Source of the DNA: Paenibacillus allorhizosphaerae
GTDB taxonomy: Bacteria > Bacillota > Bacilli > Paenibacillales > NBRC-103111
Direction of reading: 5' to 3'
Assembly (NCBI RefSeq): GCF_910594985.1
Contig: NZ_CAJVCE010000005.1
Location: 1-64,000 of the forward strand
DNA length: 64,000 bases
A model generated the notes under the pieces. The model was not told where the DNA came from. It did not search any database and worked only from the letters and a program-made list of their open reading frames with translations. This document shows, one piece after another, positions 25,677-35,928 of the stretch. Position 1 is the first letter of the stretch, and the number at the start of each line of letters is the position of its first letter. The translations under genes were made by a program, and so were the position numbers.

Positions 25677-26654
25677 CTATCCCTTTTGAGCAACGATGAC
25701 GACCCAATCCTGGTCCTCGTTTACTCTGGATATCGTGAAGCCAACAGCTTTCAGCCCTTGTTCCACCTGTTCCTGCTTCGCCTTGATTACGCCGGACACA
25801 ATATATGTGCCGCCCTGAGCCAGCACGTCATACACATCTTTGACGAACAACAGGATGATTTCGGCCAAAATGTTAGCGACGACCACTTTGACCGGGAGCT
25901 TCACGCCGAGCGCGCTTGCACCCGTTCCGGATTCATTCTCGTTCAGCACTTGAAGCAGATCGCTGAGCTTTACCGTGATTTGATCTTCCATCCCGTTCAG
26001 ATGTACATTCTCGGTTGCGCTGGATACCGCCACCGGATCGAGATCAAGCGCAAGCACATGCTTCGCCCCGAGCTTCGCCGCTGCGATCGCCAGCACGCCG
26101 GAACCGGTTCCTACATCGATTACTTCTTCTCCACCCTTGATCTCTTCCTGGAGCGTTTTCAAACATAGCGCGGTTGTTGCATGCGTGCCCGTGCCGAAGG
26201 CCATTCCCGGATCGAGTTCGATGATCACTTCATCAGGTGCCGGAGCATAGTCCTCCCACGTCGGTTTAATCGTCAGCTTGTCCGTTATTCGAAGCGGTTT
26301 GAAATATTGCTTCCAGGCGTTGGCCCAGTCTTCGTCGTCCACATCCTTCAGTTCATAGGTGGGATGTCCCGTATCGATGTCGTACTCGGCCAACTGGTCA
26401 ACCGACACCTTCAAATCCTCAAGAATCCGGTCCATATTCGTTCCTTCGGAAAAGTAGCCTTTGATAACGGCCCGGCCCTCCGGAATATCGTTGAGCGGCA
26501 GCTCGTACCATTGCCCGAGCGACGTGTCCCGTGGTTTGTTGAGCGTTCCCGATTCCTCGATCGAGACGCCGCCCGCCCCCAGCTCATGTATAAAATTCGA
26601 AATCATTTCGATTGCTTCTTCGGTCGTATGAACCGTAATTTCATGCCAACGCAC
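25677..26654 (-). CDS. prmA: Ribosomal protein L11 methyltransferase
   Basis: PrmA trimethylates ribosomal protein L11. The protein (325 residues with this start) opens with an N-terminal substrate-recognition domain (RWHEITVHTTEEA) and carries a SAM-binding motif VIDVGTGSGVLAIAAAKLG and a VVANILAEII motif near the catalytic loop. GTG at 26654 was preferred because GGGGG lies 10 bases upstream and it matches the usual family N-terminus; ATG at 26675 is an alternative. The dnaJ-prmA-rsmE-mtaB order is conserved in Bacillota, although two small genes intervene here. Confidence 0.93.
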   Translation of the reverse strand: MRWHEITVHTTEEAIEMISNFIHELGAGGVSIEESGTLNKPRDTSLGQWYELPLNDIPEGRAVIKGYFSEGTNMDRILEDLKVSVDQLAEYDIDTGHPTYELKDVDDEDWANAWKQYFKPLRITDKLTIKPTWEDYAPAPDEVIIELDPGMAFGTGTHATTALCLKTLQEEIKGGEEVIDVGTGSGVLAIAAAKLGAKHVLALDLDPVAVSSATENVHLNGMEDQITVKLSDLLQVLNENESGTGASALGVKLPVKVVVANILAEIILLFVKDVYDVLAQGGTYIVSGVIKAKQEQVEQGLKAVGFTISRVNEDQDWVVIVAQKG

Positions 26655-26824
26655 GCGGTATAAACCCCCAATCATTCTCTACAAGCCATAAATCCTAGTA
26701 TACAACAATTATGTACGCTGGTAAAACAGCTTAAACGCCGAAATTCGGGCAATCTACCGCAAAAGCCGGAAAAGCTTCCGTTCCAGTCCATGCGATGAGA
26801 AGATGTTCATATGATGAAAGATAT

Positions 26825-26865
26825 AAAAAACGGCCTTCCGCAATAGGATACCGCGGAAAACCGTT
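26825..26865 (-). terminator. Intrinsic terminator after the 128-residue conserved gene
   Basis: On the minus strand AACGG..TTCCGC and GCGGAA..CCGTT arms (with two mismatched bases per side) are followed by TTTTTTAT. It lies about 65 bases after the stop of the gene at 26930. Confidence 0.65.
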
Positions 26866-26929
26866 CATTACCCAAAGGATGGTCATTCGTTATGCCCTAG
26901 CGGCATTGCCGATCCTAAAATACTTACGG

Positions 26930-27316
26930 CTAAATTCGGCCGCCGGCTTCTTCGATAACTCGTAGCGCCTGATCGAACGTGGCTTCGTCCACCACAACGG
27001 TCAACAGCGTATCTCGGCGCGTCATATCGTCGGTGTAAAAATCGTGTCCGCCGTCGCTCATCCCGCTTGCATCAGGATTCGCCGCCATCAATATACGCGC
27101 ATCCTGGCTGGAAGGCGCCGCACCCAAGGTCAAATGTGCCAGCCCGGCAAAGTCGCTGTTACTGAGCGGGTTATACGTCTCATCGATTCCGTGTCCCGGA
27201 TATTGCCCGATTTTATCGATTTGCACATCGATCGCACGCAGTGCCTTCAGCTTTGATACACAGCCCTCCGCTTCCTGCGGAGAATGAAAGTAGGCCAAAA
27301 TGCCTCTTTCCGCCAT
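26930..27316 (-). CDS. Conserved hypothetical protein
   Basis: The 128-residue soluble protein starts MAERGILAYFHSPQEAEG and ends with a VVVDEATFDQALRVIEEAGG segment. A repeated alpha-beta layout at both ends (ILAYF...EAEGCVSKL, LLTVVV...FDQALRVIE) suggests a ferredoxin-like fold of the kind seen in small stress-related proteins such as the YflT group, but I do not recognise the family. ATG 27316 was chosen because AGGATGAGG precedes it; ATG 27325 overlaps that site. It lies 14 bases after the YfhD-like gene and ends at a terminator, so the two form a short operon. Confidence 0.6.
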   Translation of the reverse strand: MAERGILAYFHSPQEAEGCVSKLKALRAIDVQIDKIGQYPGHGIDETYNPLSNSDFAGLAHLTLGAAPSSQDARILMAANPDASGMSDGGHDFYTDDMTRRDTLLTVVVDEATFDQALRVIEEAGGRI

Positions 27317-27330
27317 CGTCCTCATCCTTT

Positions 27331-27489
27331 CTACTGCTGCTCTTGCCTTGCATCGGCCTCTTCGGCCCGCTCCAGTGCTTCCAGATCGTCGCGATCCGCT
27401 GCTTCAGCGGAGAATTCTACATCTTCTTGTTTGGCAATCGGCAGCTTACGGGTTCCGCCTTGCGGCTCTTGATTCAAGTTCGAGTCCAC
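27331..27489 (-). CDS. YfhD-like small protein
   Basis: A 52-residue acidic, probably disordered protein whose C-terminal half (KQEDVEFSAEAADRDDLEAL, then ERAEEADAR) matches the pattern of the YfhD family of small Bacillota proteins (DVEFSEELAD...AMERAEAADRR). The GTG at 27489 follows AAGGAGG by 9 bases; a longer reading from 27594 would start inside a palindrome and is unlikely. No function is established that I can rely on. It leads a two-gene unit with the gene at 26930. Confidence 0.6.
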   Translation of the reverse strand: MDSNLNQEPQGGTRKLPIAKQEDVEFSAEAADRDDLEALERAEEADARQEQQ

Positions 27490-27559
27490 GTCGGATGTCC
27501 TCCTTCTGCAATTCGGTTGTCCGTTGTCCGGATCATCTTCGTCATATTTGTACTTTACA

Positions 27560-27582
27560 AGCAGGTTTTCAAAACCTGCTTC
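27560..27582. repeat. 11-bp perfect palindrome upstream of the YfhD-like gene
   Basis: AAGCAGGTTTT (27560-27570) and AAAACCTGCTT (27572-27582) are inverted copies around a single C. It lies about 70 bases upstream of the GTG start, a place suited to an operator; no T-run follows. Confidence 0.5.
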
Positions 27583-27611
27583 TATTGTCCGCAAATTCGC
27601 CTTGAATATGC

Positions 27612-27646
27612 AAAAGACACTGCCGCGCCAAAAGCCAGCAGTGTCC
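27612..27646 (-). terminator. Terminator of the hrcA-dnaJ heat-shock operon
   Basis: Minus-strand GACACTGC...GCAGTGTC with a 14-base loop is followed by TTTTGC, starting 26 bases after the dnaJ stop codon. Confidence 0.65.
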
Positions 27647-27671
27647 GTTCCGTTCTCGTATGCAGCTGTAA

Positions 27672-28784
27672 TTATTCGCCTAAAAATGCTTTTTTCATCC
27701 GTTCGAAGATCGACTGCTGCTGCTCATGCGTTTGCTCGCCGCTCAAGCGGGAAAATTCGCGCAGCAACTCTTTTTGCTCTTCGCTCAAACTAGTCGGGGT
27801 TACGACGACGACCTTCACATGCTGATCCCCTTGACCGTGCCCACGCAAACGCGGTACGCCTTTGCCCTTCAACCGGAAATACGTATCGGTTTGCGTAGCT
27901 GGCGGGATTTTCAATTTCACTTTCTCCGTCAGCGTCGGAATTTCGATCTCGTCCCCGAGCGCGGCTTGGGCAAACGTCAGCGGCACTTCGCAATAAATAT
28001 CGTCGCCTTCGCGTTCGAAAAACTCATGCGGCTTGACCCGGATGACGACATACAAATCCCCTGAAGGACCTCCGCGCGTGCCCGACTCGCCTTCGCCGCT
28101 GACGCGAAGCTGCGCTCCGTCGTCGACGCCGGCCGGAATGTTCAGCGAAATCGTGCGCTGCTTCTTCACTTTCCCCGCACCGTGACACGTGCCGCATTTG
28201 TCCTTGATGATCTTGCCTTGCCCTTGACAAGCCGAGCAGACGCGGCGGTTCACGATGCGTCCGAAAGCGGTGTTCTGTATCACTTCCTGCTGTCCGGATC
28301 CATGACAGACGCCGCAAGTTTCCGGTTTCGTACCCGGTCTCGCTCCGCTGCCTTGGCACGTATCGCATGTCTCCGTGCGAGGTATGTTGATTTCGGTCTT
28401 TTTCCCGAAAACGGCTTCCTTGAATTCGATCGTCATCGTATACTGCAGATCGTTCCCCCGCTGCGGCGCGTTCGGATTTCTGCGCTGGCCGCCGCCGCCG
28501 AAAAACATATCGAACAGGTCGCCGAAGCCGCCGAAGTCTTGTCCGCCGCCGCCCATCCCTTGATTCGGATCCACATGGCCAAAACGGTCGTACTGCGCTT
28601 TCTTTTGATCGTCGCTCAGGACGTCATACGCTTCCTTCGCTTCTTTAAATTTCGATTCCGCGTCGTCCGCCTTGTTAACGTCCGGGTGATACTGGCGGGC
28701 AAGCTTGCGGTAAGCTTTCTTGATATCTTCCTGCGAGGATGACTTATCGACACCCAGCACCTCGTAATAATCGCGTTTACTCAT
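27672..28784 (-). CDS. dnaJ: Chaperone protein DnaJ
   Basis: DnaJ delivers substrates to DnaK and stimulates its ATPase. The 370-residue protein has a J domain with HPD at 33-35, a Gly/Phe-rich linker (about 70-105), four CxxCxGxG zinc repeats ([32 protein letters not shown]) and a C-terminal substrate-binding region. Full length for type I DnaJ. It ends the heat-shock operon; a strong hairpin lies in the 105-base gap from dnaK and may tune its expression. Confidence 0.98.
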   Translation of the reverse strand: MSKRDYYEVLGVDKSSSQEDIKKAYRKLARQYHPDVNKADDAESKFKEAKEAYDVLSDDQKKAQYDRFGHVDPNQGMGGGGQDFGGFGDLFDMFFGGGGQRRNPNAPQRGNDLQYTMTIEFKEAVFGKKTEINIPRTETCDTCQGSGARPGTKPETCGVCHGSGQQEVIQNTAFGRIVNRRVCSACQGQGKIIKDKCGTCHGAGKVKKQRTISLNIPAGVDDGAQLRVSGEGESGTRGGPSGDLYVVIRVKPHEFFEREGDDIYCEVPLTFAQAALGDEIEIPTLTEKVKLKIPPATQTDTYFRLKGKGVPRLRGHGQGDQHVKVVVVTPTSLSEEQKELLREFSRLSGEQTHEQQQSIFERMKKAFLGE

Positions 28785-28830
28785 CGCTTACACTCCCATT
28801 CCTTGCGCTCACATACCGGATAAACACACG

Positions 28831-28864
28831 GAAAGTCAAAGCCAACGGACCGGCTTTGACTTTC
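28831..28864 (-). terminator. dnaK-dnaJ intergenic hairpin
   Basis: A perfect 13-bp stem (28831-28843 with 28852-28864) around an 8-base loop. No T-run follows on the minus strand, so it is more likely an RNA-stability or partial attenuation element than a full terminator. Confidence 0.55.
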
Positions 28865-28889
28865 GCGCGTGATTTTATCATATAACTTC

Positions 28890-30758
<1,869 letters not shown>

Positions 30759-30781
30759 TTATTTTTAGTAGGAATGTTTAT

Positions 30782-31405
30782 CTATGAGCTCACTTTAACC
30801 ATGGCGGGACGCAGAACTTTATCTTTCAGCATGTAGCCTTTCTGCACCTCTTCGACAACGATGCCTTCTTCGTATTCCTCGGATTCCACCTGCATGATCG
30901 CTTGGTGAAATTCGGGATTGAAGGGAGTTCCCACTGCCGACATCGCTTGTAATCCTTCGCCGGCCAGCACTTGATCGAGCTGGCGGAAAATCATGTCGAC
31001 GCCTTTGGCCAAAGCCTCTTGATCCTTGTTGTCTTTGCTTGCGGCCAGCGCGCGCTCGAAATTGTCAACGACCGGCAACAGCTGCTCGATCAGTTTCAAG
31101 GACGCATACTTGGCGAAATCTTCTTTTTCCTTTATTGTACGCCGTCTGAAGTTGTCAAAGTCAGCCTGTGCCCGCAAGTAACGCTGTTGATTTTCTTCCG
31201 CTTGCTTCTTGAGCTGCTCCAGCTCTTGCCTGACAGCATCTTGTGGCTCGGAAGCTTCCGCTGCCTGCGCCTGTTCGTTTCCGGCCTCGGCAGCGTGATT
31301 CGATGCATCCGCCTGTTCCGATGCATTCGCATCATATGTAGCTTGCCCTTCGCGTTCGCTCGTTTCTTCCGCTTGGGAAGCTTTTTGTTGTTGTTCCGTA
31401 TTCAA
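30782..31405 (-). CDS. grpE: Nucleotide exchange factor GrpE
   Basis: GrpE releases ADP from DnaK. The 207-residue protein has an acidic, Gln/Ala-rich disordered N-terminus (about 1-60), a long coiled-coil helix with RAQADFDNFRRRTIKEKEDF, and a C-terminal beta domain ending in VQKGYMLKDKVLRPAMVKVS. The start is TTG at 31405, 9 bases after AAGGAGG. The 137-base gap from the chaperonin gene is the widest in the operon. Confidence 0.96.
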   Translation of the reverse strand: MNTEQQQKASQAEETSEREGQATYDANASEQADASNHAAEAGNEQAQAAEASEPQDAVRQELEQLKKQAEENQQRYLRAQADFDNFRRRTIKEKEDFAKYASLKLIEQLLPVVDNFERALAASKDNKDQEALAKGVDMIFRQLDQVLAGEGLQAMSAVGTPFNPEFHQAIMQVESEEYEEGIVVEEVQKGYMLKDKVLRPAMVKVSS

Positions 31406-31542
31406 TGTCTGTCACCTCCTTAACCGAATCCGGCCATAGCCGTTTGCATCTGTGCTCCGCGATCGATTCGATACACGAAAAGATCATCATTATTTCTATT
31501 GTAACCACCCGGATTGGGCGGGAAACCGCTTGAAGTAAAAAG

Positions 31543-33084
31543 CTATTGTTCCGAGTGGGGCTGCCGCATCTTGATCACGGTATGAATCCGCAATACGGCG
31601 CAAGCCACCTCGCCCGCCGCCTGCAGCGCATGCAGCTTCACTTCGGCCGGATCGACGATTCCATGCTCGAGCATATCCGCCACCGTTCCGGTATCGCAAT
31701 CCATCCCAAGGCCATCGCTTCGCGCCGCGATTTGCGCAGCCCGCACTTCCTCGACTTTCTCCAGCGGGTTGTACCCCGCGTTGACGACGATCTGCGCCAG
31801 CGGCTTGCGCAGCGCCTGCGCGACGGCGGCGATGCCGAAGCCCTCCATGCCCTGCACCGTCTCGCGGTACCGCTCGAGCTCGTGCGCAGCGGCCATCTCG
31901 GCGGCCCCGCCGCCGGGCAAATACCCGCCGCGCAGCGCCGCCTGCACGCTCGAAGCCGCGTCGCGGGCGATGCGCAGCCGCTCGCCGACGACCTCGCTCG
32001 TGCTGGCGCCGACGACGATCGATACTTGCGGGCGGCCTTTGCCTTCGGCAAGACGCACGCATTCGAGTCGCTCGTCGTAAGCGGCGTGCCCGGCGAAGCC
32101 GAGATAGCCTGCCAGCTCGGCGGCAGGCTTCAGCAGTCCGCTGCGGCGAATCGGCCGCGCGCCGGTATAGTCCGCGATGCGGCGCAGCTCCGCGCGCGGC
32201 AGCCGCTGCAGGACCATGATGCCATGGTCCGTGCAGAACTGCTCCGCTTCCGCGTCGACGCCACGCTCGGACGCGACCAGCCCGATGCGAAGCTCGGCCA
32301 GCTTCGCCAGCGTGGCGCGAAACTGCTCGCGCAGCTGCATCTGCTTCTGGAAGCCCGCTTCGGTCATGAGCGCTTCGTCATCGACCGTTTCCGGCTCGAA
32401 TGCATCCTGAAACAGCAGCACGCTGGCCGGATAAGGCGGGAAGTCGAACTGTGCGTTCGCCGGTTTCTTCTGAATCAGCAACCCCGGCCATACTTCGTTC
32501 TGCGCCTTGCCGTGCGACAGTACGACGTCGGAGAAACGAAAGTACGCATCCCGAAGCTTTTGCAGCCCGAGCCGCTTCGCCCCGTCGATGATGAGACCGG
32601 CCAGATCGGCATGCTCTCGTCCGGCGATATAGGCGATCCGGTACAGTATCGGATCGTCCAGCCCTTCGATGAGCCGAGCGCGACCGGCTATCGAGTTGAG
32701 CGCCGCAGCGACGCCGTCCTGGATGCCGCGCACGACTTTCGCCACCGGCACGCCGCGTGTCACCTGGGCGACGCCTTCGGCGACAAGCGCTCCTGCGAGC
32801 ACCGTGGCCGTCGTAGTGCCGTCACCGACCTGTTGTTGCTGCGAGCGCGCCACTTGAATGAGCAGCCGGGCCGCCGGATGCGATACGTCCATCGTCTCCA
32901 GAATGGTCACGCCGTCATTCGTTATGATCACTTCGCCCTGAGCGCCGACCAGCATCGTATCGAGCCCTTTCGGACCCAAAGTGCCTTCGACGGCCGAGCA
33001 AATCGCCCGAATCGCACCTGCATTGTTGCGCAGCGTGGCGTAAGCTTCCTCGCCTTCCTGCCCCGCTTTGTTCACTGGGTTCAT
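31543..33084 (-). CDS. Archaeal-type (group III) bacterial chaperonin, TCP-1/cpn60 family
   Basis: A 513-residue chaperonin resembling archaeal thermosome/CCT subunits rather than GroEL. Visible features: SAVEGTLGPKGLDTMLV near the N-terminus, TNDGVTILETM with the ATPase Asp, the GDGTTT nucleotide motif (about residues 87-92), the GGGAAEMAAAHELERY region and a C-terminal EVKLHALQAAGEVACAVLRI. GroEL signatures and the GGM tail are absent. Chaperonins of this kind are known in some Firmicutes, for example Carboxydothermus hydrogenoformans, often in the dnaK operon, and form double rings without GroES. The ATG at 33084 overlaps the hrcA stop (ATGA); ATG 33093 is an alternative. The central part is unusually GC-rich. 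Confidence 0.9.
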   Translation of the reverse strand: MNPVNKAGQEGEEAYATLRNNAGAIRAICSAVEGTLGPKGLDTMLVGAQGEVIITNDGVTILETMDVSHPAARLLIQVARSQQQQVGDGTTTATVLAGALVAEGVAQVTRGVPVAKVVRGIQDGVAAALNSIAGRARLIEGLDDPILYRIAYIAGREHADLAGLIIDGAKRLGLQKLRDAYFRFSDVVLSHGKAQNEVWPGLLIQKKPANAQFDFPPYPASVLLFQDAFEPETVDDEALMTEAGFQKQMQLREQFRATLAKLAELRIGLVASERGVDAEAEQFCTDHGIMVLQRLPRAELRRIADYTGARPIRRSGLLKPAAELAGYLGFAGHAAYDERLECVRLAEGKGRPQVSIVVGASTSEVVGERLRIARDAASSVQAALRGGYLPGGGAAEMAAAHELERYRETVQGMEGFGIAAVAQALRKPLAQIVVNAGYNPLEKVEEVRAAQIAARSDGLGMDCDTGTVADMLEHGIVDPAEVKLHALQAAGEVACAVLRIHTVIKMRQPHSEQ

Positions 33085-34112
33085 CGATACCATCGCTCCA
33101 TTAGATGGGTCATATCTTTGGACAAATGATCCAGCAGTTTAATGACTTTCGCATAATCCATTCGCGTAGGTCCGAGTATGCCGATCGTTCCGAGATGATG
33201 GCCCGCAACGGAATAACTGGCCGTAATCAAACTGCAATCATTAAAAGCCTGCAACTTGTTCTCGGTGCCGATCCGCACATGGATGCCTCCGTCGGATTCG
33301 GCGTCGTCGAACAGTCTGAGCAGCTTCGGCGTTTCCGAAAGCAAGTCGAGAATGCTTTTCACTTTATCGACGTCCTTGAATTCGGGCTGCGTCATAATAT
33401 TCGTCGTACCGCCTAAAAAGATGCGCTCTTCCTCACCGCGGTCGATCACTTGATCGAGCATGCCGAGCAGTTCTTCGTACCCTGCGGCGAAACTGCTCAT
33501 TTCGGCGGCGATTTCCGTATAGAGCTTCGCCTTAAAATGAAGCAGAGGCACGTTTTTCATCCGTGCATTGAGCAGGTTCACGAATTTCTCGATCTCCTGC
33601 ATCGGTATTCCTTCCGGGATCGTAACGGTCTTGTTCTCCACTTGTCCGGTGTTCGTCACGATAATCGCAACAGCCGTTCTTTCGTTCAGAGGAACGATCT
33701 GCAAATGCTTCAGCGTCGTGCTGAGCATCTCGGGACTAAGCACGATGGAAGTATACGGCGTCAGCTGCGACAACATAATCGCCGCCTGCTGAACAACGCT
33801 TTCCATCTCCTGCATTTTCCCCGTAAAAAACTGCTTCAACACTTCGATTTCATTGGACGGCAGCTGCCCGTATGTGATCAAATGGTCTACATAATATCGA
33901 TAACCTTTATTAGAAGGAATGCGTCCGGCCGAAGTATGCGGCTGTTCCAAAAATCCCATCTCTTCGAGGTCTGACATCTCGTTGCGAATGGTGGCTGGGC
34001 TGAACCCGACGTTACCGCGCTTGGAAATGCTGCGGGAGCCGATCGGCTCTGCTGAACGAATATAATCATCTACGATGGCACTTAAAATATGGCGCTGACG
34101 TTCGGTCAACAT
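33081..34112 (-). CDS. hrcA: Heat-inducible transcription repressor HrcA
   Basis: HrcA binds CIRCE and represses heat-shock operons, with GroEL assisting its folding in known systems. The 343-residue protein has an N-terminal winged helix (LTERQRHILSAIVDDYIRSA, then SISKRGNVGFSPATIRNEM) and a C-terminal GAF-like and dimerisation region ending with GPTRMDYAKVIKLLDHLS. GGAGG lies 8 bases before the ATG at 34112; the GTG at 34121 overlaps that site. It is the first gene of the operon and lies directly behind a perfect CIRCE, so it is autoregulated. Confidence 0.97.
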   Translation of the reverse strand: MLTERQRHILSAIVDDYIRSAEPIGSRSISKRGNVGFSPATIRNEMSDLEEMGFLEQPHTSAGRIPSNKGYRYYVDHLITYGQLPSNEIEVLKQFFTGKMQEMESVVQQAAIMLSQLTPYTSIVLSPEMLSTTLKHLQIVPLNERTAVAIIVTNTGQVENKTVTIPEGIPMQEIEKFVNLLNARMKNVPLLHFKAKLYTEIAAEMSSFAAGYEELLGMLDQVIDRGEEERIFLGGTTNIMTQPEFKDVDKVKSILDLLSETPKLLRLFDDAESDGGIHVRIGTENKLQAFNDCSLITASYSVAGHHLGTIGILGPTRMDYAKVIKLLDHLSKDMTHLMERWYR

Positions 34113-34131
34113 AACTTTCACCTCCGGATCG

Positions 34132-34158
34132 TTAGCACTCCATTCAGGTGAGTGCTAA
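34132..34158. promoter_or_regulatory. CIRCE operator
   Basis: TTAGCACTC-N9-GAGTGCTAA is a perfect match to the CIRCE consensus. It lies between the predicted -10 and the hrcA ribosome binding site, where HrcA represses initiation and the folded RNA may affect stability. Confidence 0.97.
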
Positions 34159-34167
34159 GCTAATACA

Positions 34168-34197
34168 AAAATAACAGACCCAAAGGGTCCGTGTCAA
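34168..34197 (-). promoter_or_regulatory. Predicted sigma-A promoter of the hrcA-dnaJ operon
   Basis: TTGACA (34197-34192), 18-base spacer, TATTTT (34173-34168). It starts directly after the stop codon of the acetyltransferase gene. The spacer contains a small palindrome, GACCC-AAA-GGGTC (34177-34189). Confidence 0.65.
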
Positions 34198-34199
34198 GT

Positions 34200-34661
34200 T
34201 CAATCAAGCCTTTTCAGCACAGCGATTTCGTCGCAGCAATGCTGTTTTTTGCAATGAATGCAGTCGCGCCAAACTTTCTCGGGAAAAATTTCTTTCGGGA
34301 CGACGGTAAAGCCGTTTTTTTCGAAAAAAGCAACCTCGTACGTCAGCGCCATCACTTTCGGAATGCCTTGTTCGCCCGCCTCCTGCACAAGCCGGTTCAC
34401 AATCGCCTTTCCTATACCTTTTCCCTTGTATCCGTCCATGACGCCGAGCGAACGAATTTCCACCAGGTCTTGTCCGAGCCTCGTCAAAGAACCGCATCCG
34501 ATCAGCCGTTCTTCGTCCTCCGCGACGACAAACGTATCGATCTGGGAAGATAGCACTTCTCTCGACCGCGGAAGCATAATCCCTTGCTCGGCATAGCCCT
34601 GAATAATATCATATAATTTATCGACGTCCTGTTCCGTCGCTTTTCTGCATGTAACGACCAC
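34200..34661 (-). CDS. GNAT N-acetyltransferase, N-acetylglutamate-synthase-like
   Basis: A 153-residue single-domain GNAT protein: N-terminal strand VTCRKATEQDVDKLYDII, acetyl-CoA loop DGYKGKGIGKAIV, and ALTYEVAFFEKNGFTVVPK. The C-terminal signature KVWRDCIHCKK with four clustered cysteines resembles short ArgA-type N-acetylglutamate synthases, where CxxC follows a conserved WRDC. An arginine-biosynthesis role is therefore possible but no arg genes are nearby. Start GTG at 34661 with GGTGGG upstream is tentative. It lies between hemW and hrcA, on the same strand as both. Confidence 0.75.
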   Translation of the reverse strand: MVVTCRKATEQDVDKLYDIIQGYAEQGIMLPRSREVLSSQIDTFVVAEDEERLIGCGSLTRLGQDLVEIRSLGVMDGYKGKGIGKAIVNRLVQEAGEQGIPKVMALTYEVAFFEKNGFTVVPKEIFPEKVWRDCIHCKKQHCCDEIAVLKRLD

Positions 34662-34731
34662 TGCCTATCCCACCATTCGTCTGTCGAAGTCAAAAATATA
34701 TGAATAAATATACAACGAATCGTATAAGTAA

Positions 34732-35904
34732 TCAATCTTTTTTTGCTTCCGCGACGCCTAGAAATTCGCCGAACACTTCATTGCCGAGCGGAATGCCGCG
34801 GTCGGTCAGCCTGTAGCCTTCCTCCGTACGTTCCAGCAGCTCCAGCCGCAGAAATTTGTCGATCACGCTGCCGAATACCGACTCCAGCTTACAGCCGAAC
34901 TGCTCCAAGAAATCCGCATCGCGCACCCCTCTGCGCATCCGAAGACCGACCATCATGAAATCTTCCATCGCTTCCTCGCGGCCGACATCGCTCATTTCGA
35001 GAATCGGCAGTCCCTTGCGGGTGGCGTCAATATAGGGCTGCACTCCTTTCATATTGACATGCCTGCGGCCGTGCACGTATCCATGCGCGCCCGCCCCGAG
35101 TCCGTAATAGCTCTGATTGCGCCAATACATCATGTTGTGGCGGCTTTCGAATCCCGGCCGCGCGAAATTGCTGATCTCATACTGCCCATAACCGGCACTG
35201 CGCAGCGTATCCATGATGAGATCGAACATGCCGACCTCTTCGTCCTCTTCCGGCAGCGGCAGCTGTCCGCGCTGATAAAGCGTATGAAACAGCGTATTTT
35301 CCTCCACCTTAAGGCTGTAGATCGAATAGTGCGGCAAGTTCAGCGCGAGCGCTTCCTGCAGCGTGTCCTGCATGATCTGGATCGTCTGCTTGGGAAGTCC
35401 GAACATCAAGTCGATCGACATATTCGTAAAGCCGGCCGCTCTCGCATTTTCCAGACTCCGATACACATCATCCGTATTATGGATACGCCCGATTCCTTCG
35501 AGCAGCGCATTGTTGAACGACTGTACGCCGAAGCTGATCCGGTTGACCCCGCCGGCTTTCATCGCCTGCAGTTTCTCCAAATCCGTCGTCCCCGGATTCG
35601 CTTCCATCGTAAATTCGACGTTCGGCGCCTGAGTCGGAAAATACGTGCGCACACGGTTCAAAAAGCTTTCCATCTGGTCCGGCAGCAGTACGGTCGGCGT
35701 GCCCCCGCCTACAAAGATCGTCTCGATCTCGCCCGGAGGCACCTGCCGCACGGTCTGCTCCATTTCCCGTTCCAGCGCGTCGAGATAATCCATGACTGGC
35801 TGGCCTTTCAGCACATACGAGTTAAAATCGCAATAATGACATTTATTCGTGCAAAACGGAATATGAATGTACACCGCTTTGGGGGTCTGTATTCTCTGTA
35901 ACAC
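34732..35904 (-). CDS. hemW: Radical SAM heme chaperone HemW
   Basis: HemW (formerly annotated as oxygen-independent coproporphyrinogen oxidase) carries heme for insertion into respiratory enzymes. The 390-residue protein has the radical SAM motif CTNKCHYC (Cys18, 22, 25 in this numbering) immediately followed by DF, and GGGTPTVL. The fourth cysteine typical of true HemN, one residue after the motif, is absent here (CHYCDF). GTG at 35904 follows AAAGGAAG by 5 bases and gives the usual N-terminus; ATG 35922 is an alternative. lepA-hemW-hrcA order is conserved in Bacillota. Confidence 0.93.
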   Translation of the reverse strand: MLQRIQTPKAVYIHIPFCTNKCHYCDFNSYVLKGQPVMDYLDALEREMEQTVRQVPPGEIETIFVGGGTPTVLLPDQMESFLNRVRTYFPTQAPNVEFTMEANPGTTDLEKLQAMKAGGVNRISFGVQSFNNALLEGIGRIHNTDDVYRSLENARAAGFTNMSIDLMFGLPKQTIQIMQDTLQEALALNLPHYSIYSLKVEENTLFHTLYQRGQLPLPEEDEEVGMFDLIMDTLRSAGYGQYEISNFARPGFESRHNMMYWRNQSYYGLGAGAHGYVHGRRHVNMKGVQPYIDATRKGLPILEMSDVGREEAMEDFMMVGLRMRRGVRDADFLEQFGCKLESVFGSVIDKFLRLELLERTEEGYRLTDRGIPLGNEVFGEFLGVAEAKKD

Positions 35905-35928
35905 GGCAGCTTCCTTTCCCATGTGAAA

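Noticed and set aside
31546-33129. A 527-codon open frame on the plus strand opposite the chaperonin gene
   Set aside because: It is a shadow of a GC-rich gene: Arg/Pro/His-rich translation, no domain, no good ribosome binding site, while the minus-strand reading is a clear chaperonin.
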